Below are positions 16,309 to 23,786 of a stretch of 24,542 bases of DNA, piece after piece. The stretch comes from SZUA-229 sp041589455 (lineage in GTDB: Bacteria > Pseudomonadota > Gammaproteobacteria > SZUA-229): contig JBFHVQ010000047.1 in the NCBI GenBank assembly GCA_041589455.1, positions 1-24,542 on the forward strand, given 5' to 3'. Each line of letters starts with the position of its first letter. Position 1 is the first letter of the stretch. The translations under genes were made by a program, and so were the position numbers. The notes below the pieces were generated by a model, which was not told the origin of the DNA, ran no database searches, and saw only the letters and a program-made list of their open reading frames with translations.

Positions 16309-17941
16309 CATTTCATTTGGACTCATAAACAAACAACAAGGCTTCACCTTAATCCTTTTTTTTCTTATCTTAATCATCTCTGGTGCCGTTTTTCTTATCA
16401 CACACATACAATCAGAATCCGGGCGAGTCGACAGTGAGAATATAACGACTCAATCACTCTCTAAAGCTAAACAGGCGTTACTGGCCTATGCAGCATCCTA
16501 CTATTACAGATCATCTAACAGCGGCACTCCACATGCTGGTATTCATGGAATATTACCTTGTCCTGAAGAGCCATCATCAACAGCTGAAGGTACAGATTCT
16601 GGTTCCTGTGCACCTCGTTATACAAGCTCTTTAGGGCGCTTACCCTGGAGCACTCTTGATATCCCGCCTCTTAAAGATGCGAGTGGGGAATGTTTATGGT
16701 ATAGCTTGTCTGGTGGTTTTTTTAATTCTCCGCTGCCAGAAATGATTAATCATGACACACCCGGCATGTTCATGATTTATAACAAGGATGGTTCACTGAT
16801 ACAGGGCGCAACTCCTGAGTCTAGAGTTGCTGCGATTATCATTGCACCTGGTAAGCCCCTTAGCTCCCAGAATCGCCAATCGGCTGACTCAAGCCTGCCA
16901 TGTAAAGTAGCAAGAGATAACGTACAGGCATCCGACTACCTTGATACCCTTCAGTGGGTAAATAACAGTTCTGTAAACACTCTCACGGCAGATTTAATTG
17001 AAGATTTTGTGACTTCTGAGGGACTAATCGATGATCCACAATTGAATGACCGACTAATAACCATCACTACAGACGAAATATTCGATGTCATTAAATCTAA
17101 TAAGAGTTATTTTGATGACAAAATAACCCAGCTCGGCTTAACCCTCAGCCAGTGTCTTATTGATTATGCCGTGAATGGCGCCACCAATTCACAAAGCTGC
17201 TCTAGCCTCTCACAATGTTATGCCAGCTGTACTGATGAATATAATCTCTGCGTAGCTAGCGGTCAGCCTACCTGCAATAAAACCAGAAATGTCTGCCGCA
17301 AGACCTGCCGAGATCAATGCATAAAAGGTAAGCCAAAGGGTGGTAAAGGCGGTGCAGGGACTACAAACTTCAATTTGCCATGGCCTGCTCCGATGGAGCT
17401 TAATGCGGACTATCGAGTTAATACCAATTATACTGATATCACTTCAACAGCTGTCAGCACAGAAGGCCTGCTCGGTCGCTTACCTCTGGATCTGACCAAT
17501 TCTTCAGCCATGAGTGGAAATAGCGCAACCGACCTGTTCTCTTCCTGCGGCATTGACCTGAGTACACCGACAGAAATGTCCAATTTATGGCAAAACTGGA
17601 AGGACCACTGGTTTTATGTGGTCGGAAGCAACTTTTCCCCCGGCGCAACAAATGCCACTCCTTGCATCAATTGCCCTCGGAATAATAATGGCTCTCGATA
17701 TGCAGCTATGCTCATTTTTGCTTCTGAACGGCTTGCTAACCAGTTCAGGCAAACAAATGAGGCAGAAGACCCTGACCCTGCTTTCTCTCTAACTAAATCT
17801 GAACCGGCAAACTACCTTGAAGGATCAAATTTATCTAACTATCCTGATATTAATGGCAATAAGAATTATGGATTGAATATTCAGAATGATCGCCTTTTTT
17901 GTATACCCACTGATATGTCTAGTCCCATTGAGTGCCCGTAA
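16298..17941 (+). CDS. Large GspK-like prepilin lacking Glu5, with a Cys-rich insertion
   Basis: A 547-residue protein with a type III (prepilin) signal: KQQG|FTLILFFLILII, cleavage after Gly15. Mature position 5 is Leu instead of the usual Glu, as in GspK and other tip pseudopilins. Residues about 56-195 resemble the ectodomain of the next gene (AxxAY, GILPCPEEP, SLGRLPWSTLDIP, GECLWYSLSGG). Residues 286-341 hold nine cysteines with regular spacing, followed by a Lys/Gly-rich linker (343-354). A Cys-containing C-terminal domain ends in FCIPTDMSSPIECP. By size and missing Glu5 it would cap a pseudopilus initiated by the smaller prepilin (inference). The ATG at 16298 lies inside the end of the PilP/MshK-like gene. 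Confidence 0.75.
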   Translation: MKTNISFGLINKQQGFTLILFFLILIISGAVFLITHIQSESGRVDSENITTQSLSKAKQALLAYAASYYYRSSNSGTPHAGIHGILPCPEEPSSTAEGTDSGSCAPRYTSSLGRLPWSTLDIPPLKDASGECLWYSLSGGFFNSPLPEMINHDTPGMFMIYNKDGSLIQGATPESRVAAIIIAPGKPLSSQNRQSADSSLPCKVARDNVQASDYLDTLQWVNNSSVNTLTADLIEDFVTSEGLIDDPQLNDRLITITTDEIFDVIKSNKSYFDDKITQLGLTLSQCLIDYAVNGATNSQSCSSLSQCYASCTDEYNLCVASGQPTCNKTRNVCRKTCRDQCIKGKPKGGKGGAGTTNFNLPWPAPMELNADYRVNTNYTDITSTAVSTEGLLGRLPLDLTNSSAMSGNSATDLFSSCGIDLSTPTEMSNLWQNWKDHWFYVVGSNFSPGATNATPCINCPRNNNGSRYAAMLIFASERLANQFRQTNEAEDPDPAFSLTKSEPANYLEGSNLSNYPDINGNKNYGLNIQNDRLFCIPTDMSSPIECP

Positions 17942-18747
17942 TGACCAGTAAAAATAATAAGGGCTTCACACTCATAGAAGTCGCCATTGTCTTTATTATA
18001 ATCTCTGCACTACTGGGATACATTTTTATGCCATTACGTGCACAAATGGAAACTGCAAATATAAAACTTGCCGGGCAGACGCTAAATCAAATTGAAGAAG
18101 CGCTCTACGGCTTTGCCATTGCAAATGGGCGCTTGCCCTGTCCAACACAACCAGGGCTTAACGGTATCGCCAACCCTGCCAACCCTGCGGCACACTGCAA
18201 TAATGCTTCGGCTATTTCTGGCTATATCGGTTTTCTTCCATCTACCACTCTGGGCATCAAGGGCAAGGTAAATTGTGATGGCTTACTACTTGACCCCTGG
18301 GGAAGACCTTATCGTTACAGTGTCACCAACTTTGAAGACCCCAGCCCATTAATCGATCAGGGTGTTTTCGTTGTTTCTAATGGTATTCAATCTGCTGCTG
18401 CACCAGATTTAACATCAGTCGTTCCAAACATTAAAGTTTGTACCGATTTATCTGCTGCTTGCACGTCTACCTCTGGTAATTATGCAATAGATACAGCTGT
18501 CGCGGTATTTTTTTCCATGGGCACGCGGGAAAGGGCCAATAGCACAGAAGAAGATGAAAACGCAGGGGAGGGTGGAACTGTCGCCAGCACCTGTGGTTTA
18601 CCTGACTATGATATCGCTTCAGACCGATTTTATTACTCATCAAATAGAAAAGAAGTGGCAGGTGAGGAGTTTGATGATATTCTTAGCTGGATTTCGCCGA
18701 ATATTTTATACTCTAAACTGCTACAAGCAGGACACACTCTTAATTAA
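17941..18747 (+). CDS. GspG-like prepilin with Glu5
   Basis: Type IV prepilin / pseudopilin of 268 residues with the signal NNKG|FTLIEVAIVFIII; cleavage after Gly8 leaves Phe1 and the conserved Glu5 (residue 13). The long N-terminal helix is followed by GRLPCPTQPG (63-72), GFLPSTTLGI (97-106) and DPWGRPYRY (118-126). The last resembles the DPWG-x-PY calcium-loop region of GspG major pseudopilins. An acidic stretch, STEEDENAGE (201-210), and the tail FDDILSWISPNILYSKL follow. It is larger than a typical GspG (about 145 residues), so the ectodomain is expanded. Start ATG 17941 overlaps the upstream stop (TAATG); a GTG at 17932 is in frame but less likely. It is the only Glu5 prepilin in the window and so probably the main structural subunit here. 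Confidence 0.83.
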   Translation: MTSKNNKGFTLIEVAIVFIIISALLGYIFMPLRAQMETANIKLAGQTLNQIEEALYGFAIANGRLPCPTQPGLNGIANPANPAAHCNNASAISGYIGFLPSTTLGIKGKVNCDGLLLDPWGRPYRYSVTNFEDPSPLIDQGVFVVSNGIQSAAAPDLTSVVPNIKVCTDLSAACTSTSGNYAIDTAVAVFFSMGTRERANSTEEDENAGEGGTVASTCGLPDYDIASDRFYYSSNRKEVAGEEFDDILSWISPNILYSKLLQAGHTLN

Positions 18748-18752
18748 TTATC

Positions 18753-19025
18753 ATGCCTCTAGATGAACTCTTTGGCTGGCTAGCCTCTATATTAACCACA
18801 CTCATTTTCCTGCCGCAATTACACAAAGCCTTTAGTTCTCGCATGACAAATGACATCTCTATGCTAATGCTATGGCTAGCGCTTTTTGGCAATATTGCCT
18901 GGCTTATTCATGCCAGCCTTACTGGCAATACACCACTGATTGTTTGTGCTTCACTTATTATCGTTATGAGTTTAATACTAATTGTTTTCAAGTATCTAAA
19001 TGAACGCGATAGCCACCAGGGTTAA
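18753..19025 (+). CDS. SemiSWEET-type (PQ-loop) small membrane protein
   Basis: A 90-residue, three-helix protein with helices at about 6-26, 36-54 and 60-82. The PQ motif FLPQLHKAF (19-27) and the pattern SRMTNDISMLMLWL...NIAWL fit SemiSWEET half-transporters, which dimerise to move sugars by facilitated diffusion. The helix-2 Trp expected in the sugar site is present (Trp50). By my alignment from memory, the helix-3 Asn of that site is replaced (Ala66/Ser67). The gene starts five bases after the prepilin stop with no Shine-Dalgarno sequence, so it may be read with the pilus locus, though no functional link is evident. Confidence 0.82.
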   Translation: MPLDELFGWLASILTTLIFLPQLHKAFSSRMTNDISMLMLWLALFGNIAWLIHASLTGNTPLIVCASLIIVMSLILIVFKYLNERDSHQG

Positions 19026-19043
19026 TTTATTTTACTAGCGCAC

Positions 19044-19673
19044 TTACTCGGAAGCTTTATTTTCAGCTATTCTTAGCTTCAAGTTATGCAATATCCTATA
19101 TGGCAGCGTACGCTGAATAATATTGACTATCCAGCTAGGAAGCCAACCTTTCGGGTCCACATGATAGATCAGTTCAATTTTCGTTTTATTTTTGTCTATC
19201 GATGTTAATCTGTAGCTACTTTCTATTATCTCGCCCCTTACCACACCTGAATTTTCTTTAGCATCTGCTAACACCACCGATTTCATTTTATATAGAACTG
19301 AACCATTTTCTGTGACCTGTATATCATGACTATAAACAAAATCACGATCTGATGCCGGCCAGGGTGCAGCAAACAGTGCATATTCTATACGCTGTAATTT
19401 ATTGATCTTGTTAATTACTAATGAATTTAATAAATAAGGAACCCAGAGGTGGCGCTCATCAACCTGATTTAATATTGCCTGTACTTCACTCACGGTGGCA
19501 TCAAATACCGCTATCGCTTTAGCTTTAACAATATCGTTTGCTTCTGTTGTAATCGTATAGGTCTGAATATTCTCAGCACTCTTTACCAGTTGCCATGAAT
19601 TTTCTGAATTTACGCTTGCCTGAACAATTTGTGAAAGCATAATTAACAGAATTATTTGAACAACCCGTAGCAT
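19044..19673 (-). CDS. Exported START-domain protein
   Basis: About 209 residues with a hydrophobic signal peptide (cleaved near VQASVNSE) followed by a single START-type helix-grip domain. The pattern includes WQLVKSAENIQTYTI, the AAPWPASDRDFVY block typical of bacterial START proteins, YRLTSIDKNKTKIELIYHVDPKGWLPSWIVN, and a C-terminal amphipathic helix. START domains bind hydrophobic ligands, usually lipids. A periplasmic lipid-binding role is inferred; the ligand is unknown. ATG 19673 is preferred over in-frame GTG 19679. The gene is the last of the mod operon, three bases or fewer from modC depending on the start, and converges on the SemiSWEET gene with no clear hairpin between them. Confidence 0.82.
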   Translation of the reverse strand: MLRVVQIILLIMLSQIVQASVNSENSWQLVKSAENIQTYTITTEANDIVKAKAIAVFDATVSEVQAILNQVDERHLWVPYLLNSLVINKINKLQRIEYALFAAPWPASDRDFVYSHDIQVTENGSVLYKMKSVVLADAKENSGVVRGEIIESSYRLTSIDKNKTKIELIYHVDPKGWLPSWIVNIIQRTLPYRILHNLKLRIAENKASE

Positions 19674-19679
19674 ATGCAC

Positions 19680-20750
19680 TCACTTAATCATCGCTGTCGC
19701 TTTAAATTGCGCAAACATTTCTTTTCCAGGCTGAACCTTCAGTAATCGAGCAGATCGGTGACTTATCATTGCTGCTATCCTTTGTGTACCCATCACAGCT
19801 ATCACCAGTAACTTTCCGTTACTGTCTTCCTTTATTGAATCAATTGTAACCGCTATACAATTAAGAATACTACTATCCCTAGGTGGCGACAAACATAAGC
19901 TAACATCCCTGGCATGAATCAATATACGCACCTGCTTACCCGGCTGCATATTCTGTCCTGTGATTAATAACTGCGTTTTATCACATTGCACTTTCGCCAG
20001 CTTATCCTCACCAATAAGTTGATGAACAATGCCCTCAACGATAAAGCTTGCACCTTCTGCCTGGGTCAGTAACGGTTGGTTAATACACAGTTCTGCAATA
20101 TCCCCCTGATCAACAACCTTACCCTGATCAAGTATGACAATATAATTTGCAAGCCTTAACACTTCTTTTATATCATGACTTACATAGAGTATTGGAATGG
20201 TTAGCTCTCGTTGAATTTTATCAATAAACGGTATTAACTCCTGACGTGCCTGATAGTCTAATGCTGATAATGGTTCATCAAGAATTAATATTTCTGGATT
20301 CGATAAAAGTGCTCTGGCCATAGCTACTCGCTGCTTTTGCCCACCCGAAAGCTGCGACGGGTATTGCTGAAGTAATTCAGCAAGTTTAAATTTCTCAATG
20401 ATACTTTGAGGATCGGCCTGACTCTTTCTCCGCTCATATCCAAACAGTATATTTTCTTCGACTGTCATATTTGGGAACAGTCGATTATCCTGAAACACAT
20501 AACCGATGTTTCTCTGCCATGGCTTTCTATTTATACCATTAGCACTATCATCATAAATATCCTGCTTTAATTGGAATCTGGCATAGTCATCGATTGAACT
20601 TTTTTCATTCAATCCTGCAATCAAATTCAGTAAACTTGTTTTTCCCGATCCTGATGAACCAAAGATAACACTAATACCCTGCTCAGGAATTTCGAATTCA
20701 ACATCAAGCAAAAAATTACTATATGATTTTTTATAAGCAATTTTAATCAT
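19680..20750 (-). CDS. modC: Molybdate ABC transporter ATP-binding protein ModC
   Basis: ATPase subunit of the high-affinity molybdate importer; 356 residues, full length. Walker A GSSGSGKT (31-38), Q-loop in YVFQDNRLFP (84-93), signature LSGGQKQR (134-141), Walker B ILILDEP (154-160) and switch His in YVSHD are all intact. A C-terminal TOBE/Mop-like regulatory domain (about 285-352) is expected to sense oxyanion. The ATG overlaps the modB stop (TAATG on the minus strand), so translation is coupled. Tungstate could be a co-substrate, as for many Mod systems. Confidence 0.95.
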   Translation of the reverse strand: MIKIAYKKSYSNFLLDVEFEIPEQGISVIFGSSGSGKTSLLNLIAGLNEKSSIDDYARFQLKQDIYDDSANGINRKPWQRNIGYVFQDNRLFPNMTVEENILFGYERRKSQADPQSIIEKFKLAELLQQYPSQLSGGQKQRVAMARALLSNPEILILDEPLSALDYQARQELIPFIDKIQRELTIPILYVSHDIKEVLRLANYIVILDQGKVVDQGDIAELCINQPLLTQAEGASFIVEGIVHQLIGEDKLAKVQCDKTQLLITGQNMQPGKQVRILIHARDVSLCLSPPRDSSILNCIAVTIDSIKEDSNGKLLVIAVMGTQRIAAMISHRSARLLKVQPGKEMFAQFKATAMIK

Positions 20751-21415
20751 TATATTCTGACCATTAATTTTTTATTCAATGAATAGGTCAAAAATAAAAT
20801 AACAAATGAGAATATCAGTAATCCTGCAGAATATTGATGTGCCACATCATATTCCAGCGCTTCAACATGATCATAAATAACTATCGATAGTACCTGTGTA
20901 ACTTCCGGAATATTACCGCCTATCATCAGCACTACACCAAATTCACCGACTGTATGCGCAAATCCCAGCGTTATTGCCACAAGAAAGCCTCGCATCGAAA
21001 GTGGCAGAACAACACTTCTAAAAGTATCAAGACGGTTTGCACCCAGTGTATAGGCAGCTTGCTGTAGCGACCTACCTACCATTTCAAAACTTGCCTGTAA
21101 TGGCTGCACTACAAATGGCATGGAATAGATAACAGAACCAATTACCAGTCCGGTAAAACTAAAGCTTAAGCTTTCGTCACTCACATAAGACCAGACATTA
21201 CCAATAAAACCATCTGGACTCAGCGCCATTAGTAGATAGAACCCTAGCACGGTTGGTGGCAACACAAGGGGCAAAGCAACGACTGACTCGATTACCACCT
21301 TGAAGCGATTAGCAGTCTGCGAGAGCCACCAAGCGACAGGCGTGCCGATTATTAATAATATCAACGTCGTTATGGATGCCAGTTTTAATGTCGTAATAAC
21401 AGGTGAAATATCCAC
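20750..21415 (-). CDS. modB: Molybdate ABC transporter permease ModB
   Basis: Inner-membrane channel subunit of the molybdate importer; 221 residues with five to six membrane helices. The cytoplasmic EAA-type loop that contacts ModC is visible as QAAYTLGANRLDTFRSVVLP, with the diagnostic HTVGEFGVVLMIGGNIP just after it. It starts with GTG 21415, overlapping the modA stop by one base (TAGTG). Confidence 0.95.
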   Translation of the reverse strand: MDISPVITTLKLASITTLILLIIGTPVAWWLSQTANRFKVVIESVVALPLVLPPTVLGFYLLMALSPDGFIGNVWSYVSDESLSFSFTGLVIGSVIYSMPFVVQPLQASFEMVGRSLQQAAYTLGANRLDTFRSVVLPLSMRGFLVAITLGFAHTVGEFGVVLMIGGNIPEVTQVLSIVIYDHVEALEYDVAHQYSAGLLIFSFVILFLTYSLNKKLMVRI

Positions 21416-22134
21416 TACAACGTATACCCATCATTCTCAATTAACTTTTTAATCTTGTCAGACTTAACAAAATTAAAAAACTCTCGACTTAGTTCAATAT
21501 TTTTACTATTTTTCAGCACCAGCATTTTTTGCTTTATCGGTTTATGATGGTAGGAATCAACCTGCCAGTAAATATCGTTATTCACATGTGATTTGGCAAC
21601 CATTCCGAGACCTGCTGCACCAGACTGTACATACTGCAATGCCTGTGCAATATTTTCTGCATATACCAGCTTATGCTTTACTTCATTATATATTTCCAGA
21701 GCCTTTAAGGCTTCAATAGCGGCTGATCCATACGGCGCTGTTTTTGGGTTTGCAATCGCCAGTTTTTTGAAATCGCCATTATATAATTGCTCTCTTAGCA
21801 ATTGCGAACTATCACTATCTGGTTTCCATAACACCAGCTGTCCTATTGCATAAGTACTGATATCATTCTGTTCGGCTTTTTTCTTTTCGATTAATTTTTC
21901 CGGTCTCTTCGCATCTGCAGACAAAAACAGATCATAAGGTGCTCCATTCATTATCTGTGCATACAACTTACCTGTTGAGCCACGGATAATTGTTATCTTA
22001 TGCCCAGTTTCTGTTTCGAAAATATTTACTATTTTATTTAGCGTATGGTAAAAATTAGCTGCTGTGGCAACTTTTAATTCACCTGAATTTACCTCTAAAG
22101 TAAATATTAGTAATCCTATTAGTAAATATTTCAC
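21415..22134 (-). CDS. modA: Molybdate-binding periplasmic protein ModA
   Basis: Substrate-binding protein that delivers molybdate to ModBC. A signal peptide precedes the mature sequence ELKVATAANF. Family motifs include the oxyanion-binding GSTGKLYAQI, GAPYDLFLSADAKRPEKL, and ANPKTAPYGSAA near the hinge. The chosen start is GTG 22134, one base after the stop of the upstream lipoprotein gene. This gives VKYLLIGLLIFTL as a good signal sequence. An in-frame TTG at 22146 would overlap that gene and add four residues. The sequence is closer to ModA than to tungstate-specific TupA or WtpA. Confidence 0.93.
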   Translation of the reverse strand: MKYLLIGLLIFTLEVNSGELKVATAANFYHTLNKIVNIFETETGHKITIIRGSTGKLYAQIMNGAPYDLFLSADAKRPEKLIEKKKAEQNDISTYAIGQLVLWKPDSDSSQLLREQLYNGDFKKLAIANPKTAPYGSAAIEALKALEIYNEVKHKLVYAENIAQALQYVQSGAAGLGMVAKSHVNNDIYWQVDSYHHKPIKQKMLVLKNSKNIELSREFFNFVKSDKIKKLIENDGYTL

Positions 22135-22135
22135 T

Positions 22136-22417
22136 TTATTCTGCAAGCTCTTCTATATATGTCCGTGCGATTGGTGTTTGCACATATTGCTTTTTACCAT
22201 CAGCTGTTGCCCAGAAATAATAATAGCCTTTTGCCGGCTCTGTTGTGACTTTGCCGTCTTTCACTAGCCAGCTTTTAACATGTGTTCCATCGGCATAGGT
22301 TACGCGATAATCCCCTTCGAGCCATGTCACACCCAGCCTGGATATTTTATTTTGTTGCTCTTCACTACATGACCATAGCATCGTCATACTTAAGCCAAGT
22401 AACAATATTTTTTTCAT
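22136..22417 (-). CDS. Small lipoprotein of unknown function in the mod operon
   Basis: A 93-residue protein with a lipoprotein signal peptide (MKKILLLGLSMTMLWSC, lipid-modified Cys17). The mature part has the repeated beta-strand look of a small envelope lipoprotein (WLEGDYRVTYADGTHVKSW, AKGYYYFWATADGKKQYVQT) with many aromatic residues. The family is not recognised. Its AGGTGAGG Shine-Dalgarno is strong, and its stop lies one base before the modA GTG, so the two are translationally linked. Confidence 0.75.
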   Translation of the reverse strand: MKKILLLGLSMTMLWSCSEEQQNKISRLGVTWLEGDYRVTYADGTHVKSWLVKDGKVTTEPAKGYYYFWATADGKKQYVQTPIARTYIEELAE

Positions 22418-22439
22418 GGCCTCACCTGTTCACTATTGC

Positions 22440-23705
22440 TTAGTTGTAAACTCTTAAATTCTCAATTCGCTGAGCGATTATACGATTGTATTTTTCAACC
22501 TGTTCATTATGCAGATCATCTCCAGACTTTTTGCTGGTAGATAATATACCTTCAGGCAACTGTTCTATTGTCGGCATAAAATCAACTTCGCTTTTAATGG
22601 CCATCATGCGTTTTTGTATATCTATTGCTCTGGCCTCAGATTCTACAGCCAGCTTGATACCCGCACGATCTGCTGCCAGATCGGCAAAACTGAATCCACT
22701 ACCTCGGTAAGAATCCGCGATTTCTTTTTTCATTCCGATGACTTCTGCCAACACTGGATTAGACAAACTGGTTACTGCTGCTGAAAGTACAAAGTGCTTT
22801 GCAAGATCATACCGTCCATATAAGCTTAATTTTAACTTTCTCTGCTGATTCAGTAAATTTGTCTTAATTCCTGGCAAATCATAATCCATTATCAACGCTG
22901 CCAGACTAATAAATATTGAGCGATTTTCAATTTCCGGCGGCAGCTCATGTAACTCTTCATGGGCATGTCTAAACAACTGCCTTAGCATTTCATCCAGACG
23001 TATTTTATCTGACAACCCTGATTGCTGCTTATTAATGAATTCCAGCATACTATTAACACCCTGCTGCAGCTCACCGGACATCATCTGCATTTGAAAATGA
23101 TTCTGCAGGTCATTTGCCAGTTTACGATTCCAACGATAATGCAAATTTAATTGCCCTGTAGAAATCTTCATCCTGCCAATAGAGCCCACTGCACTACGGT
23201 ATATATGTACATTTTCCAGCAACTTCACATGAACAATCTTAACCAGTGATTGAGAGATGCCATCTGGCAGGGGGATATAACCCATCTTTAAGTTTCTTGC
23301 CCTGAGTTCCAGCTCATCATTTTCATCACTGTGAAGCCTGACTGATATATTCAGGTATTTCCCCACCGGGTTCTCTGGTAGAGTTATTGTCATCTGCCCT
23401 TGGGTTATTCCATCCAGCAACAACCAATTGCTACTTATCGGCAGGTATTCCTGACTCTTCTCAAAGAATTTGATAATAAGATTGAGCTCTATCTCAGACA
23501 AATTAAGACTCACTAATTTGCCATAAGGTTTATCAAGTGGTAGCCGACTTCTTAACAGCTCATCGATATGCTGCTGCTCTGTAGCTGTTAATTTGTCGAC
23601 TGGATCTACCAGCGGCTCATTCTCAACCAGCCCGTAAACCACTATTCCCAACACCGCGCCGAGAACGAAGCTAGTGATAAGTAGCCATTTTATTAATCTG
23701 ATCAT
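22440..23705 (-). CDS. Membrane-anchored protein of unknown function, first gene of the mod operon
   Basis: About 421 residues with one N-terminal membrane helix (about 5-25 from the ATG) and a large, probably periplasmic remainder. The middle (about 60-250) alternates hydrophobic and polar residues in a beta-rich pattern that recalls lipid-binding or AsmA-like folds, but no family is recognised. Near the end is a distinctive Gly/Asp-rich motif, SGFSFADLAADRAG. The codons are well formed and there is no sign of decay. ATG 23705 is preferred to an in-frame GTG at 23714; neither has a good Shine-Dalgarno sequence. A 22-bp gap separates it from the lipoprotein gene, so it probably leads the mod operon. 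It is divergent from uvrD. Confidence 0.72.
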   Translation of the reverse strand: MIRLIKWLLITSFVLGAVLGIVVYGLVENEPLVDPVDKLTATEQQHIDELLRSRLPLDKPYGKLVSLNLSEIELNLIIKFFEKSQEYLPISSNWLLLDGITQGQMTITLPENPVGKYLNISVRLHSDENDELELRARNLKMGYIPLPDGISQSLVKIVHVKLLENVHIYRSAVGSIGRMKISTGQLNLHYRWNRKLANDLQNHFQMQMMSGELQQGVNSMLEFINKQQSGLSDKIRLDEMLRQLFRHAHEELHELPPEIENRSIFISLAALIMDYDLPGIKTNLLNQQRKLKLSLYGRYDLAKHFVLSAAVTSLSNPVLAEVIGMKKEIADSYRGSGFSFADLAADRAGIKLAVESEARAIDIQKRMMAIKSEVDFMPTIEQLPEGILSTSKKSGDDLHNEQVEKYNRIIAQRIENLRVYN

Positions 23706-23734
23706 CTTTCTCACATTAGGTTATTTTTGTCTGA

Positions 23735-23743
23735 ACTATAACA
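23735..23743 (-). promoter_or_regulatory. Candidate extended -10 promoter of the mod operon
   Basis: On the minus strand TGTTATAGT reads as an extended -10 (TG-N-TATAGT) about 20-30 bases before the first operon gene. No -35 is seen at 16-18 bp, which extended -10 promoters can tolerate. The complementary strand reads TATAAC at 23737-23742, a possible weak -10 for the divergent uvrD. Confidence 0.35.
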
Positions 23744-23786
23744 TGGCCGTCCCATAGTCCCGTGAATATGTGTAAAATTCCCCACC

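Noticed and set aside
6092..18747. A standard gsp type II secretion operon
   Set aside because: The secretin, TPR protein with MSLLLDALKKA start, ExeA-like ATPase and MshEN-bearing ATPase match MSHA-type components; gspC, H, I, J and M in their usual order are absent.
23731..23750. LexA (SOS) box before uvrD
   Set aside because: CTG is present at 23731, but the matching CAG ten bases later is missing, so consensus is not met.
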